From positions 806,001-870,000 of the forward strand of contig NZ_FOOQ01000001.1 of NCBI RefSeq assembly GCF_900113245.1: a DNA stretch of 64,000 bases, given 5' to 3'. The stretch is from Halopelagius inordinatus (lineage in GTDB: Archaea > Halobacteriota > Halobacteria > Halobacteriales > Haloferacaceae). This document shows positions 52,857 through 62,550 of this stretch, piece after piece. Both the position numbers and the translations under genes were made by a program. The notes beneath the pieces were generated by a model. The model ran no database searches. It saw only the letters and a program-made list of their open reading frames with translations, and was not told where the DNA came from. Each line of letters starts with the position of its first letter. Within the stretch, counting starts at the first letter, position 1.

Positions 52857-53001
52857 GCTCTCTTAGTCTAACGCCGCTATCAAGTTCTTTTCTCATATTT
52901 GTTGATACTTACCATCTGCAATCGAAAGACGTCGGCCGTTCGGCTTCGGTGAGGAAGGGAGACGGGGAAGGCATACGTTCGTCGGGGACCAACCGGGACG
53001 C

Positions 53002-53304
53002 ATGTCCGAGTCGGACGGCGACGAGACGACGAGAACGAAGATAGCAGACGCCCTTCGGTCGGAACCACACACCGCGACTGACCTCTCGGAAGCGATCGGA
53101 ATCCCGCGCGCGGCGGCCTACGACCACCTCGAACACGTCGCTCGCTCCGTCGATGCAGACGCCACGGACGACCAGTTCCTCGTCGCACCGCCGGAGTGTC
53201 GCGAGTGCGGGTTCTCGGGGTTCGACGACCTGGTGAACTACCCCTCGCGGTGTCCTGAGTGTCGGAGCGAACGAATCGAGGAACCGGTGTTCGTGATACA
53301 GTGA
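53002..53304 (+). CDS. HTH regulator with C-terminal zinc ribbon
   Basis: 100 aa. Winged HTH (TKIADALRSEPHTATDLSEAIGIPRAAAYDHLEHVARSV) followed by CRECGF...CPECRSERIEEPVFVIQ, a four-Cys zinc ribbon. This ArsR-HTH plus ribbon format is frequent in haloarchaea. Targets unknown. It converges on the HNH gene with 1 bp between stops. Confidence 0.85.
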   Translation: MSESDGDETTRTKIADALRSEPHTATDLSEAIGIPRAAAYDHLEHVARSVDADATDDQFLVAPPECRECGFSGFDDLVNYPSRCPECRSERIEEPVFVIQ

Positions 53305-53305
53305 G

Positions 53306-54151
53306 TCAAAACTCCGCTATCTCGCGGTTGTGGTAGGCGAGAAACTCAGATTCGACCTCGTGGTCGTCTCTCACGTGGAGCGTCCGCCCGTCGACCGACG
53401 AATCGTACGCGTGTGCGACCACGTGCGAGTCGGGGTCGACAGATAGCAGTCCGTAGTCGAAGTCGGCGTGGTGGTTCGGACAGAGCACGAGCACGTTTCC
53501 CTCGACGTCCGGGCCGTCGTGCGGGCGGCCGAGCGGTTTGAGGTGGTGTCCCTCGGCGTACCCCGAATCCACTTTTCGCCGGCGTCTCTCGCCGCAGACT
53601 TGACACGTAGCGGAGTACGCCTCTTTGAGGTCTGTGACCAACGCGGTGTTGCGGACGATTCGACTCCGAGTCGTCTGCGTTCGCTCCGGGGTATCGATAT
53701 CCGGCGTCGCCTCCGTCGGATCGACTCGCTCTTCGGACTCGCCGCGCCGTTGGAGGACGAACTGGTACACCTTCCGTTCGTCGCCGTCGAAGTAGCCGTA
53801 CTCGTGCGAGAGGACGTCGACTTGCCCTTGGTACTCCCAGTCGTCGCCGTCGGAACGCCGGTGAAAGAAGAAAATCGGGAGCGGAACGGTTTCGGCGTTC
53901 GCGAGATATCTGTTTCCCGCTTTGAGTCGCTGGTCGCCCGTCTGCCCCTCGCCGATGTACGTGAACTGTCCGCCGGAGACGTCGTCCGCGTACGGACCGG
54001 TGTCGGCCGAGTACAGCCTGAGATACCGTTGCTCGTCCTCGTCGTAACAGATTTCGATTCCCCGGCCGGTCATCCCCCGGTCGAACGCCGACCGGAGTTC
54101 GTCGGCGGTGTAGTTCGTCCCCGACCGAAGCGAGAGGTCCGACAGCTTCAC
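53306..54151 (-). CDS. HNH endonuclease with SRA-like N-terminal domain (candidate Type IV restriction)
   Basis: 281 aa. N-terminal domain (10-120): TNYTADELRSAFDRGMTGRGIEICYDEDEQRYLRLYSAD, then GGQFTYIGEGQTGDQRLKAGNRYLANAETVPLPIFFFHR, a pattern found in SRA/YDG-like modules of HNH restriction proteins. The C-terminal HNH domain is complete: zinc Cys pair CQVCGERRRRK, catalytic EGHHLKPLGRPHDGPDVEGNVLVLCPNHHADFDYG. This architecture cuts modified (methylated or phosphorothioated) DNA in studied relatives, so a defence role is likely. Specificity unknown. Confidence 0.8.
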   Translation of the reverse strand: MKLSDLSLRSGTNYTADELRSAFDRGMTGRGIEICYDEDEQRYLRLYSADTGPYADDVSGGQFTYIGEGQTGDQRLKAGNRYLANAETVPLPIFFFHRRSDGDDWEYQGQVDVLSHEYGYFDGDERKVYQFVLQRRGESEERVDPTEATPDIDTPERTQTTRSRIVRNTALVTDLKEAYSATCQVCGERRRRKVDSGYAEGHHLKPLGRPHDGPDVEGNVLVLCPNHHADFDYGLLSVDPDSHVVAHAYDSSVDGRTLHVRDDHEVESEFLAYHNREIAEF

Positions 54152-54192
54152 ACCGTCTCGATTTCGCGACTACCGGAAAACGATAGCGCCTC

Positions 54193-54897
54193 TCACTCGG
54201 CGGGCAGTTCGAGTTCGAGTTCCTCCAGAATCGCACGGGCGGCCGCGGCGGACGACTCCGGACCGCGGGCGGTCACCAAGTCGCCGTCGACGGTGACGCT
54301 CTCGTCTTCGTCGAGTTCGGCGTCCCACTCGCCGCCGACCGCTTTCACTTCGTCTTCGACCCAGTACGGGAGTTTCCGACCGTTCGGCATCCGGTCGTTC
54401 TCGTCGACGATTCCCTCCTCCCACTCGTTCGGGAAGCCGGTCACCTCGCGCCCCTCGACGAGGGCGCTCCCGTCTGCTTCGCGGGTGAAAGCGAGGATAC
54501 CGACGGCGTGACAGACGACGAGCGCTTTCCCCTCGTCGCCAGCGACGGCGGTCAGCAGGGCCTGTCGCGCGTGGCGGTCCTGATTTACGTCCCACGCGGT
54601 GCCGTGACCGCCGGGGAACACGACCGCGTCGTACTCGTCTGCATCGACGGTGGCTATCGGTTCGGGGTTCGCGAGGCGGTCGTCGCTTTCGATGACCTCC
54701 GTGACGTGTTCTGCCGTCTCCTCGCCCACGTTTTCGGGGTCCGTCGAGCGTTCGTCGACCACCGGCTTCGACCCCGAGGGAGTCGCGACGGTGATATCGA
54801 CGCCCGCATCCGAGAGCGTCGTCAACGGCTCGATGCACTCTTCGGCCCAGTATCCCTCTTCGCTCACGACAAACAGCGCTGTGGCTTCGTCGGTCAT
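54193..54897 (-). CDS. DJ-1/PfpI-family protein (glyoxalase III/Hsp31-like)
   Basis: 234 aa. Nucleophile elbow VVCHAVGIL (Cys129, His130) with Glu20 (YWAEECIEPL) and FPGGHGTAWDV. The long insertion and overall layout resemble Hsp31/glyoxalase III proteins that detoxify methylglyoxal or repair glycated protein. Upstream of the HNH gene but not coupled. Confidence 0.88.
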   Translation of the reverse strand: MTDEATALFVVSEEGYWAEECIEPLTTLSDAGVDITVATPSGSKPVVDERSTDPENVGEETAEHVTEVIESDDRLANPEPIATVDADEYDAVVFPGGHGTAWDVNQDRHARQALLTAVAGDEGKALVVCHAVGILAFTREADGSALVEGREVTGFPNEWEEGIVDENDRMPNGRKLPYWVEDEVKAVGGEWDAELDEDESVTVDGDLVTARGPESSAAAARAILEELELELPAE

Positions 54898-54962
54898 ACG
54901 ATACCGAGTTGGGTCGCGCGACGAAAAAGCGCCCGGGCCTCGGAAAGATGCGGCGGGTAGCG

Positions 54963-56207
54963 TCAGTCGTCGTTCGACGGCGGGGACTCGGTCTCAGCCT
55001 CGTCGACGAGGTGACACGCCGCGTCCCCCGACGACGTGCGGACGAGTTCGGGCGCGTCCGACTCGCAGACCGTCTCGAACGCGTCGGCGAGAGCGTCCCG
55101 CGCCGCGAGTCGGTTCCCCGCCGCGAGCGTTGCTAACGCCTCCGAGAGGATGCGCTCCGCTCGGGAGTCCGACAACGTCTCCGGAATCTCGAACTCGTCG
55201 CGGAGTTCGCGTCCGTCGGCGTCGGGGTCGAACTCCGACCGGTCGAGGCGGACGCGGAGGTCCATCACCGCGCGCCACTCGGACCGTTCGAGGTCGTAGC
55301 CGTCGGGCGGAATCACCTCGGGACACCGCGTGTGAAAGCGGCATCCGGTCGGCGGGTTCGCCGGACTCGGAACGTCGCCCGCGAGTTCGACGCCGCCCCC
55401 TCGTTTCGTCGGGTCCGGCACCGGAATCGACGAGAGCAACGCCCGCGTGTAGGGATGGCGGGGGTTCTCGAACAGGTCGTCGGTCTCGGCGAGTTCGACG
55501 ATTTCGCCGAGATACATCACGGCCACCCGGTCGCATATCTCCCGGACGACAGAGAGGTCGTGACTGATACACAGGAGTCCGAGGCCGAACGCCTCTTGGA
55601 CCGACTCTATCAGCGAGAGAATCTCGGCTCGAACCGACACGTCCAGCGCCGAGACGGGTTCGTCGGCGACGAGGAGACTCGGATTCAAAACGAGGGCGCG
55701 AGCCAGTCCGATGCGCTGTCTCTGCCCGCCGGAGAACTCGTGGGGGTAGCGGTCGGCGTCGGTCGCCGAGAGACCGACGCGTTCGATGAGGTCGGAGACG
55801 ATTCGACGGCGGCGGTCTCGGTCGCGCATGCCGTGAATCCGGAGCGGTTCGGCCACCGACTCGCCGACCGACATCCGGGGGTCGAAACTGGCGGCGGAGT
55901 CCTGAAACATCATCTGCGCCTCCCGGCGGAACCGCTTCGTCTCCCGGTCGTCGAACGCCGCGATATCTCGCCCCTCGAACAGCACTCGCCCGCCGGTGGG
56001 GGGTTCGAGGCCGAGGAGCGTCCTCGCCGCGGTGGACTTTCCGCATCCGGACTCGCCGACGAGTCCGACCGTCTCGCCGCGTCCGACGGTGAAACTGATT
56101 CCGTCCACCGCCCGGACCCGCCCGACGTCGCGTTTCAGGATGCCCTCGGTGAGGGGGTAGTGTTTCTCTAGACCGCGAACGTCGAGGAGGGGGTCGCCGT
56201 CGCTCAT
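54963..56207 (-). CDS. dppF: Oligopeptide-type ABC transporter ATPase (DppF/OppF)
   Basis: 414 aa. GESGCGKSTAARTLLGLEPPTGG, HEFSGGQRQRIGLARALVLNP, LLVADEPVSALDVSVRAEILSL, and the oligopeptide-family tail GCRFHTRCPEVIPPDGYDL with the Cys pair. A C-terminal extension of about 80 residues past this (from about 335) is not in standard DppF: acidic with a helical LATLAAGNRLAARDALADAF segment. Its start overlaps the dppD stop (ATGA). Confidence 0.93.
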   Translation of the reverse strand: MSDGDPLLDVRGLEKHYPLTEGILKRDVGRVRAVDGISFTVGRGETVGLVGESGCGKSTAARTLLGLEPPTGGRVLFEGRDIAAFDDRETKRFRREAQMMFQDSAASFDPRMSVGESVAEPLRIHGMRDRDRRRRIVSDLIERVGLSATDADRYPHEFSGGQRQRIGLARALVLNPSLLVADEPVSALDVSVRAEILSLIESVQEAFGLGLLCISHDLSVVREICDRVAVMYLGEIVELAETDDLFENPRHPYTRALLSSIPVPDPTKRGGGVELAGDVPSPANPPTGCRFHTRCPEVIPPDGYDLERSEWRAVMDLRVRLDRSEFDPDADGRELRDEFEIPETLSDSRAERILSEALATLAAGNRLAARDALADAFETVCESDAPELVRTSSGDAACHLVDEAETESPPSNDD

Positions 56208-57247
56208 CTCGTCTCACCGCCGTCTCGGCCGCTCTCGTCTCCGTCTCCGGCGCCGTCTCCGAGGACGACCGACGAGTCCGCCTCGGGTCCGAAGTGGACG
56301 CAGGAGACGCGGCGGTCACCGCCGCCGACCGGGTACATCGGCGGTTGGTCGCCGACGCGGCAGTCGTCGCCGGCGTGCGGACACCGAGGGTAAAACCGGC
56401 ATCCGTCGGGGGGGTCAGTCGGGTCGGGCACCGACCCGCCGATGGGGGCCATCCGCTCGCCGCGTCCGGGCAGACAGTCCAAGAGCGCGCGCGTGTAGGG
56501 ATGTGCGGGCGTCTCGAACATCTCGAACACGTCGCCGTGCTCCATCACCTTCCCCGCGTACATCACGACGACGCGGTCTGCGATTTCCGCGACGACGCCC
56601 AGGTCGTGCGTGACGAACAGTATCCCCATGTCGAACTCCGATTGCAGGTCGTCGAGGAGGCGGAGAATCTGTTTTTGGACGGTCGCGTCGAGCGCCGCCG
56701 TCGGTTCGTCCGCGACGAGGAGGTCGGGGTTCGCCGCCAACGCCATCGCGAGGGCGACTCGCTGTTTCTGCCCCCGAGAGAACTGGTGGGGGTAGTCGTC
56801 GATTCGACTCGTCGCGTCGGGGATGCCGACGCGGTCCAACAGGTCGATAGCGCGCGCTCTCGCCGCCGCGTCGCTCGCGTCGCCGTGGAGCTGAATCGCC
56901 TCTCGAATCTGCCACCCGACCGTGTAGACCGGGTTGAGCGCTCCCTCCGGGTCCTGGAAGACGTGGCCGACGCGGCCGCCGCGGAGCGACTGCAGTTGTC
57001 GGTCCGTCATCTCGGAGACGGCCCGACCGTCGAACCGCACCTCGCCGCCGACGTCGCCGGCCGGTTCGGAGACGAGTCGCGTGACGGACTCGGCGGTGAC
57101 CGTCTTGCCGGACCCGCTCTCGCCGACGAGACAGACCGTCTCGCCGCGCGACACGTCGAAGCTGACGCCGTCCACCGCGCGGACGGTGCCCTCGTCCGTC
57201 CGAAACTGCGCCGTCAGGTCGCGAACGGAGAGAAGCGTATCGGTCAT
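56204..57247 (-). CDS. dppD: Oligopeptide-type ABC transporter ATPase (DppD)
   Basis: 347 aa from MTDTLLSVRDLTAQF; the longer frame overlaps dppC. GESGSGKTVTAESVTRLV, HQFSRGQKQRVALAMALAANPDLLVADEPTAALDATVQKQIL, HDLGVVAEIADRVVVMYAGKVME, and the DGCRFYPRCPHAGDDC tail. The signature motif is SRGQKQ rather than SGGQ. Start and end overlap neighbours by ATGA. Confidence 0.93.
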   Translation of the reverse strand: MTDTLLSVRDLTAQFRTDEGTVRAVDGVSFDVSRGETVCLVGESGSGKTVTAESVTRLVSEPAGDVGGEVRFDGRAVSEMTDRQLQSLRGGRVGHVFQDPEGALNPVYTVGWQIREAIQLHGDASDAAARARAIDLLDRVGIPDATSRIDDYPHQFSRGQKQRVALAMALAANPDLLVADEPTAALDATVQKQILRLLDDLQSEFDMGILFVTHDLGVVAEIADRVVVMYAGKVMEHGDVFEMFETPAHPYTRALLDCLPGRGERMAPIGGSVPDPTDPPDGCRFYPRCPHAGDDCRVGDQPPMYPVGGGDRRVSCVHFGPEADSSVVLGDGAGDGDESGRDGGETR

Positions 57248-58446
57248 CGTCGGCCCTCCGACCGCGGGTCGAGTGCGTCGCGCACGGCGTCGCCGACGAA
57301 GTTCAAAGACAGCACCGTCGAAAACAGGACGACGCCGGGAACGGTCGATATCCACCACGCCGTGTCGATGTCGCTCCGGCCCGCGGCGATGACCTGTCCC
57401 CACGAGGGAATCGTCGGGTCGGCCAGTCCGAGAAAGGAGAACGCCGCCTCGAACAAGACGAGTGTCGGAACGAGGAGGGTGGCGTTCGTGACGACGGTGT
57501 TCGAGACGTTCGGGACGAGATGTCTGCGGATTATCCACCACTCGTCGGCACCGGCGCTTTCGGCCGCGCGGACGTAGCCCTCCTCGCGGCGTTGGAGCGC
57601 CTCAGACCGGACGAGACGCGCCGTCGACCCCCAACTCGTGAGACCGAAGACGACGACGAGCAAAAACAGCGTTCCGCCGTACAGATAGAGCAAGAGCAAG
57701 TACAGAAAGAACGTCGGAAACGTCATCTGGAGGTCCACGTACCGCATCAACACCTCGTCTACGACGCCGCCGGAGTACGCCGCGACGGTGCCGACTGCGG
57801 TTCCGAGAGCGACGATGACGAGGGGGGTCACGAGTCCGACCTGCAGGCTCACGCGCATCCCGTAGACGACGCTCGCGAGGACGTCCTTACCCTGTCCGGT
57901 GGTTCCGAGCGGGTACCGCCACGTGCCGCGACACGTCCCCTCTACGACCGGCCCGACGCAGTGTCCGACGGTCGATTCGGCCGTCCCGAGATACACGGGC
58001 GGCTGATATCCCGCCGACAGGTTCAGTTCGGGTTCGGCGACCAACGCCGGGCCGACGAGGCCCGCGGCGAAGACGACAGCGAGGAACCCGCCCCCGAGAA
58101 CCGCCGCGCGGTTCGTCCGGAACTCGCGCCAGTAGCGCCGCCGACGCCGCGGGTCGGCGTACAACGGGTAGACGCCGTAGAACGCCAGCGTCGAAAGCGT
58201 CGCGAGCAGCAGCCAGTCCATCTGCGTCGCGTCCCAAACCAGGGGGGTAGTGAGCGTCGGGTCGCCCTCGGCGACGACGACGGCGTCGTACGCAAAGGCC
58301 GCCGAGAGAGCGCACAGAGAGAGGAGATATCCGGCCGTTCGCGCCGAGAGCGCGCCGAACCCGGAGCGTTCGAGAGAGTCCCACTCTACCTCCTCGAAGC
58401 GGTCCGGACTCCCGTCGTTCGGGTCCGGTCGGTCGTCGGCGCTCAC
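57244..58446 (-). CDS. dppC: Oligopeptide-type ABC permease (DppC)
   Basis: 400 aa, GTG start overlapping the dppB stop. An acidic N-terminus and two additional helices (TAGYLLSLCALSAAFAYDAVVV; MDWLLLATLSTLAFYGVYPLY) precede the standard DppC part (FRTNRAAVLGGGFLAVVFAAGLVGP). The EAA loop is SEALQRREEGYVRAAESAGADEWWIIRRHLVPN. Longer than the bacterial family because of the N-terminal extension. Confidence 0.92.
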   Translation of the reverse strand: MSADDRPDPNDGSPDRFEEVEWDSLERSGFGALSARTAGYLLSLCALSAAFAYDAVVVAEGDPTLTTPLVWDATQMDWLLLATLSTLAFYGVYPLYADPRRRRRYWREFRTNRAAVLGGGFLAVVFAAGLVGPALVAEPELNLSAGYQPPVYLGTAESTVGHCVGPVVEGTCRGTWRYPLGTTGQGKDVLASVVYGMRVSLQVGLVTPLVIVALGTAVGTVAAYSGGVVDEVLMRYVDLQMTFPTFFLYLLLLYLYGGTLFLLVVVFGLTSWGSTARLVRSEALQRREEGYVRAAESAGADEWWIIRRHLVPNVSNTVVTNATLLVPTLVLFEAAFSFLGLADPTIPSWGQVIAAGRSDIDTAWWISTVPGVVLFSTVLSLNFVGDAVRDALDPRSEGRR

Positions 58447-59414
58447 GGCCTCTCACCGTAGTCGATTCGGGGGTCCAACATCGTGTACGCGATGTCCTGA
58501 CAGAGGGTGCCGACGAGTGCGACGAACGTGGGGACGAGAACCGTCGCGAGGACGAGTGCGACGTCCTGTTGGAGCATCGCCCTGTAACTCAACTGCCCCA
58601 ACCCGGGGATGCCGAAGACGACTTCCACGAGATACGAACTCACGAGCAGGATGTTCAAGATGTCGCCGACGAGGATGGTCGAGAGCGGAACCAGCGCCGG
58701 GCGGAAGACGTGCCGCGTGACGCGTCGCCACCCGCTCGCGCCCTTGGCTTTCGCCGTCTTCACGAACTCGGCGTTGACGTATTCGAGCGCCGTCGCGCGC
58801 GCGAACCGCATCTCGCTCGCCAGAGACGAGAGCGCGACGACGAACGTCGGCGCGACGAGTTGCCGCGCGTTCTCCAGTGAGAGCCACGGCACGTCGGAGT
58901 GGTAGTAGACGGGAATCCACCCCAACCACACCCCGAAGACGAGTATCAACAGGATGCCGAACCAGAAGTCGGGGACGCTAATTCCGAAGAAGGCGAAAGA
59001 CGACGCGGCGTAGTCGCCCGTCGAGTTACGGTTGACAGCGGAGTAGAGACCGATAGCGACGCCCACCACGGTGGAGACGACGAGTGCGGGTACCGCGTAC
59101 ATCAGAGAGTACGGCAACGCCTGCGCGATGGCCGCCGTCACCGGCTGGGAACGCGTCTCCGACCACCCCCAATCGAGCGTCGCCATCCCGACCATGTACT
59201 CTCTGTACTGCACCCAGAGCGGTCTGTCGAGTCCGCGCGCCCGTTCGTAGGACGCCTCCGCGTCCGCGAAGTCGCCGCCCGACTGGACCTGCTGTGCGAG
59301 ATACGCCGACGCCTGCGGGTCGGGCGACGCCGCCATCAGGCCGAACGTCGCAGAGAGGACGAGAACCGTCGCGACGAACGTCCACGCGAGTCGGCGGGCG
59401 ACGTACCACTTCAT
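58443..59414 (-). CDS. dppB: Oligopeptide-type ABC permease (DppB)
   Basis: 323 aa. KWYVARRLAWTFVATVLVLSATFGLM is the family N-terminus; the EAA loop is ATALEYVNAEFVKTAKAKGASGWRRVTRHVFRPALVP; VVFGIPGLGQLSYRAMLQQDVALVLATVLVPTFVALVGTLCQDIAYTMLDPRIDYG closes it. It lies 58 bp downstream of the binding-protein gene. Confidence 0.93.
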   Translation of the reverse strand: MKWYVARRLAWTFVATVLVLSATFGLMAASPDPQASAYLAQQVQSGGDFADAEASYERARGLDRPLWVQYREYMVGMATLDWGWSETRSQPVTAAIAQALPYSLMYAVPALVVSTVVGVAIGLYSAVNRNSTGDYAASSFAFFGISVPDFWFGILLILVFGVWLGWIPVYYHSDVPWLSLENARQLVAPTFVVALSSLASEMRFARATALEYVNAEFVKTAKAKGASGWRRVTRHVFRPALVPLSTILVGDILNILLVSSYLVEVVFGIPGLGQLSYRAMLQQDVALVLATVLVPTFVALVGTLCQDIAYTMLDPRIDYGERP

Positions 59415-59472
59415 CGGTTCGGTCGGGGTATCATGGTCGATTGGAGGGCAGTCACGGGGCGACGAGTGAACG

Positions 59473-61338
59473 TCACTGCTCTGAGAGATACCAGGTGACG
59501 CTGTCCCACTCGTCTAAGTAGTCGAACTCGCCTTCGTCGGGCATGCCCGCGTACGCCGCCGCGTACGCGTTCTTCGAGACGTCGAACTGCAGGAAGTTGG
59601 CGGGCTGTTCCTCGTTGAGGACGCCGAATATCTCCGCGAACAGGTCGGCTCTGACGCCCTCGTCCGTCTCTCGCCGGGCGTCGGCGTACAGGGCCGCGAG
59701 AGACGCCTCGGGGTCGTACCCCGAGAAGTTGAACCCGCCCTCTTTGTTCCAGATGACGCCCGTGGTGTCGGGGTTGATGGGGTAGCTGTTCATCGTGACG
59801 CCGTAGAGGAGGTCCCACGACTTCTCGGAGGTGGCGTCCGGTCCCGAATTGAAACTCACGGTTCCGTCCGCCGATTCGTTCAGCATGTACTTTCCTTGGA
59901 GCGTGTTGAACGGACCGCCGTTGGTCGGCGTCACGTCGATGCCCACCGCCGCGAGTTCCTGTTCGAAGAACTCCGCCGTCGTCTGGTACGCCTGCGCGCC
60001 GTCGCGGTAGACGAAAGTGAGTTCGACCTGTTCGCCCCGTCCGTCGACGAGTTCGTCGCCGTCGTAGCCGTATTCGGTGTCCGAAAGCGCGTCAGAAAGC
60101 ATCTCTCTCGCCCGCTCGGTACCGTAGCCGTCGCCGACGCCGAACGCCTCGATGCGGTCCGGGGCGTACCACGGCGACCACTCGGGTTGGAACGTCTGTG
60201 CGACGGTGGGGTAGCCGCGGTAGACGTTCTCCGCGATGGCTCGCTTCGAGACGGCCGTAGAGAGCGCGCGGCGGACGCTCGCTCTGTCGAGCATCTCCCA
60301 CCCGTTCGGACGCTGGTTGTAGTACACCATAGAACAGAGCGGGTTCGGGGGAAAGCGAAAGTCGAGGTGGTCCATCGCGCGGAACCGTTCGACTTTCTGT
60401 GCGGGGACGTTCTCGTAGAACGTGAGTTCGCCCTCGCGTAGCGCCGACAGTCGGGTGGATTCCTCGGGGAGTACCTGCAGTTCGTACCGCTCGAAGTACG
60501 GCGCTTCGGCGAAGCGTTCCGGGATGTCTCCGGTGCCCGCAACCTCCCGCAGGTAGTACTCCTCGGCGCGCGTGGCGACGAAGCGAGACTCGCGTTCCCA
60601 CTCCTCGAAGTCGTAGGGGCCGAGATTTCCCGTGTAAGAGAGCGTGTTGAGTTCCTCGTCGCGCTTTAGCCCCTCGACGTCGCCGTCCTCGACGTACCCC
60701 CGTATCAGCCCTTTCGGGAGGCACCGACCGCCCCAAAAGGCCGTGGAGGCGACGAACGTCGGTTCCGGCTCCGAGAGCGTGACTCTCACCGTGCGCTTGC
60801 CGCGCTTTTCCACCGTGAGGTCCTTCCAGTCCGCGTACTGCACCGCACCCGCCCAGTTTTCCTTCGTCTCCGATTCGCCGGGCGCTTTCGCCCCGTAGAC
60901 GTTCTGTGCGGTGTAGACCCAGTCTTCCGCGGTCAACGCGCCGTAGGGGTCGCTCCACCGGAGTTCGTCACGGAGGGTGAACGTCCACTCGGTCTTGTCC
61001 GTCTCGGTGTAGGATTCGACCCAAAGTGGGACGATATCGTCGAGGGATCTGAAGTCGTACGCGTAGTCCATCGTCGCGTCGACGAACTTCGCGGACGCGC
61101 CGTCGCTTTGGAACAGGACGTTGAGCGACTGCGCGTCCGTCGAAAGCGCCTCGCGGTAGGTGCCGCCGACGGAGCGTTCGGCCGGAGCAGACCGAGACGT
61201 TCCGGTCTCGTCGTCGGTGGGCGCGTCACTCGTCGCCCCGCCGTCGCCCCCGAAGCATCCGGCCAGACTCGCGACGCCGCCAGCGCCCAGCATCGCGAGC
61301 CAGCGTCTCCGGTCGATTCCCCCGTCGGCGGATGGCAT
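59473..61338 (-). CDS. dppA: Oligopeptide-type ABC substrate-binding Tat lipoprotein (DppA)
   Basis: 621 aa, SBP family 5. Twin-Arg signal DRRRWLAMLGAGGVASLAGC with lipobox Cys28, then a Thr/Asp/Ser linker. The binding fold has PLWVESYTETDKTEWTFTLRDELRWSDPYGALTAEDWVYT, FRFPPNPLCSMVYYNQRPNGWEMLDRASVRRALSTAVSKRAIAENVYRGYPTVAQTF, and NPDTTGVIWNKEGGFNFSGYDPEASLAAL. First gene of the transporter operon (A-B-C-D-F order). Peptides are the usual ligand, but nickel or sugars are possible. Confidence 0.93.
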   Translation of the reverse strand: MPSADGGIDRRRWLAMLGAGGVASLAGCFGGDGGATSDAPTDDETGTSRSAPAERSVGGTYREALSTDAQSLNVLFQSDGASAKFVDATMDYAYDFRSLDDIVPLWVESYTETDKTEWTFTLRDELRWSDPYGALTAEDWVYTAQNVYGAKAPGESETKENWAGAVQYADWKDLTVEKRGKRTVRVTLSEPEPTFVASTAFWGGRCLPKGLIRGYVEDGDVEGLKRDEELNTLSYTGNLGPYDFEEWERESRFVATRAEEYYLREVAGTGDIPERFAEAPYFERYELQVLPEESTRLSALREGELTFYENVPAQKVERFRAMDHLDFRFPPNPLCSMVYYNQRPNGWEMLDRASVRRALSTAVSKRAIAENVYRGYPTVAQTFQPEWSPWYAPDRIEAFGVGDGYGTERAREMLSDALSDTEYGYDGDELVDGRGEQVELTFVYRDGAQAYQTTAEFFEQELAAVGIDVTPTNGGPFNTLQGKYMLNESADGTVSFNSGPDATSEKSWDLLYGVTMNSYPINPDTTGVIWNKEGGFNFSGYDPEASLAALYADARRETDEGVRADLFAEIFGVLNEEQPANFLQFDVSKNAYAAAYAGMPDEGEFDYLDEWDSVTWYLSEQ

Positions 61339-61464
61339 AGCATGGCAACGTATCTATCTTCACAAATACCCTTCGATCGGAAACCCGGCAAACGGACAGC
61401 ACAACCACCTGACATGCGTATTCTCTCGCGAAACGTCGGGGAAAACGGAGGCTGCGGGGCGTGG

Positions 61465-62031
61465 TCAGTCGTCGCCGGACTCGTCGACGATGACGACTTC
61501 GCCGTCTTCGACGCGGACGTTGATCAGCGTCTTCACGTGGTGGTCGGTGTCGTCGAGTTTGTTCGGCCCGGCCTTCTTGATGACGGCGACGGTGTCGACG
61601 ACGTCGGCGCCGATGCCTTCGAGGGCGTCGAGGACGGCGCACATCGTCCCGCCCGTCGAGAGGACGTCGTCGAGGACGAGAACCCGGTCGCCCTCGGTCA
61701 CGTCGTTTATGAACATCTCGCTCTCGGAGTAGCCCGTCTCCTGACTGAGTTCGACTTCGCCGTCGAGTCCGTACTGCCGCTTTCGGATGACGACGAGAGG
61801 GATGTCGGTCATCAGAGAGACGGCAGTGGAGATGTGGATACCCATCGCCGCGGGGGTGACTATCTTGTCGACGTCCTCTAAGTCGACCTTTCGGATGATC
61901 TTGATGACGATCTCGCGGAGGAGTTCGGGTTCGAGCATCGGGACCCCGTCGCTTATGGGGTGGACGAAGTACTCGTAGTCGCCCTTCTCGATTATCGGCG
62001 CTTCGAGGAGTGACTGCCGCAACTGGTCCAT
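61465..62031 (-). CDS. hpt: Purine phosphoribosyltransferase (Hpt/Apt-like)
   Basis: 188 aa from [31 protein letters not shown]; earlier in-frame codons are unlikely. [38 protein letters not shown] and PRPP loop [14 protein letters not shown]. This is the haloarchaeal purine PRTase related to archaeal Hpt, salvaging hypoxanthine/guanine or adenine. Base preference is not clear from the sequence. Confidence 0.9.
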   Translation of the reverse strand: MDQLRQSLLEAPIIEKGDYEYFVHPISDGVPMLEPELLREIVIKIIRKVDLEDVDKIVTPAAMGIHISTAVSLMTDIPLVVIRKRQYGLDGEVELSQETGYSESEMFINDVTEGDRVLVLDDVLSTGGTMCAVLDALEGIGADVVDTVAVIKKAGPNKLDDTDHHVKTLINVRVEDGEVVIVDESGDD

Positions 62032-62151
62032 GTCGTCGGTTCTCCGGTCCGCAAATAAAAGGTGGCGGTTCGGCGGTTCCGTACGGGTACGCCTCACGGT
62101 GCGTGAGAGCGTGTGTCTCACCGAGGGGGCGGAACGTCCGCCTCGCCCGCC

Positions 62152-62550
62152 TCAGACGCCCAACAGACCCATCGCCGTCCGAACGAGTTGTTCCTCCGGT
62201 TCGTCGGGACTGACGAAGAGGAGCATTCCGCGGCCGCCGCAGTACACCTGCAGCAGTTTTCTCCCGTCTACCTCTCGGGACTTGTACTCGACGCGTTCGT
62301 GCGTCGGGCGAAGCCCCGAGAAGAGGCCGTGCCGTACGAAGTCTCGTCGCGTCTCTTCGGCGAGACTCGTGAGACGGCGGACCAGGTCCTCTCGGTCGTC
62401 GAACGAATCCGACAACTCGTCTCCGACGTGAAAGAGGTCGAACGACGTCGCGCCGTAGACGGCGACGAGGTCGAGCGACCCTTCCACCGCGTCCCCCAAC
62501 GACTGCAGGACGACGCCCCTATCCGGACCCGGCCAGTTCGCGCTGTTCAT
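62152..62550 (-). CDS. Conserved haloarchaeal protein
   Basis: 132 aa from MNSANWPGPDRGVVLQSLGDAVEGSLDLVAVYGATSFDLFHVGDELSDSF; an upstream Met adds 30 unlikely residues. Later DLVRRLTSLAEETRRDFVRHGLFSGLRPTHERVEYKSREVDGRKLLQVYCGGRGMLLFVSPDEP resembles a roadblock/Yip-like alpha-beta fold of small haloarchaeal proteins. Function unknown. Confidence 0.75.
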   Translation of the reverse strand: MNSANWPGPDRGVVLQSLGDAVEGSLDLVAVYGATSFDLFHVGDELSDSFDDREDLVRRLTSLAEETRRDFVRHGLFSGLRPTHERVEYKSREVDGRKLLQVYCGGRGMLLFVSPDEPEEQLVRTAMGLLGV

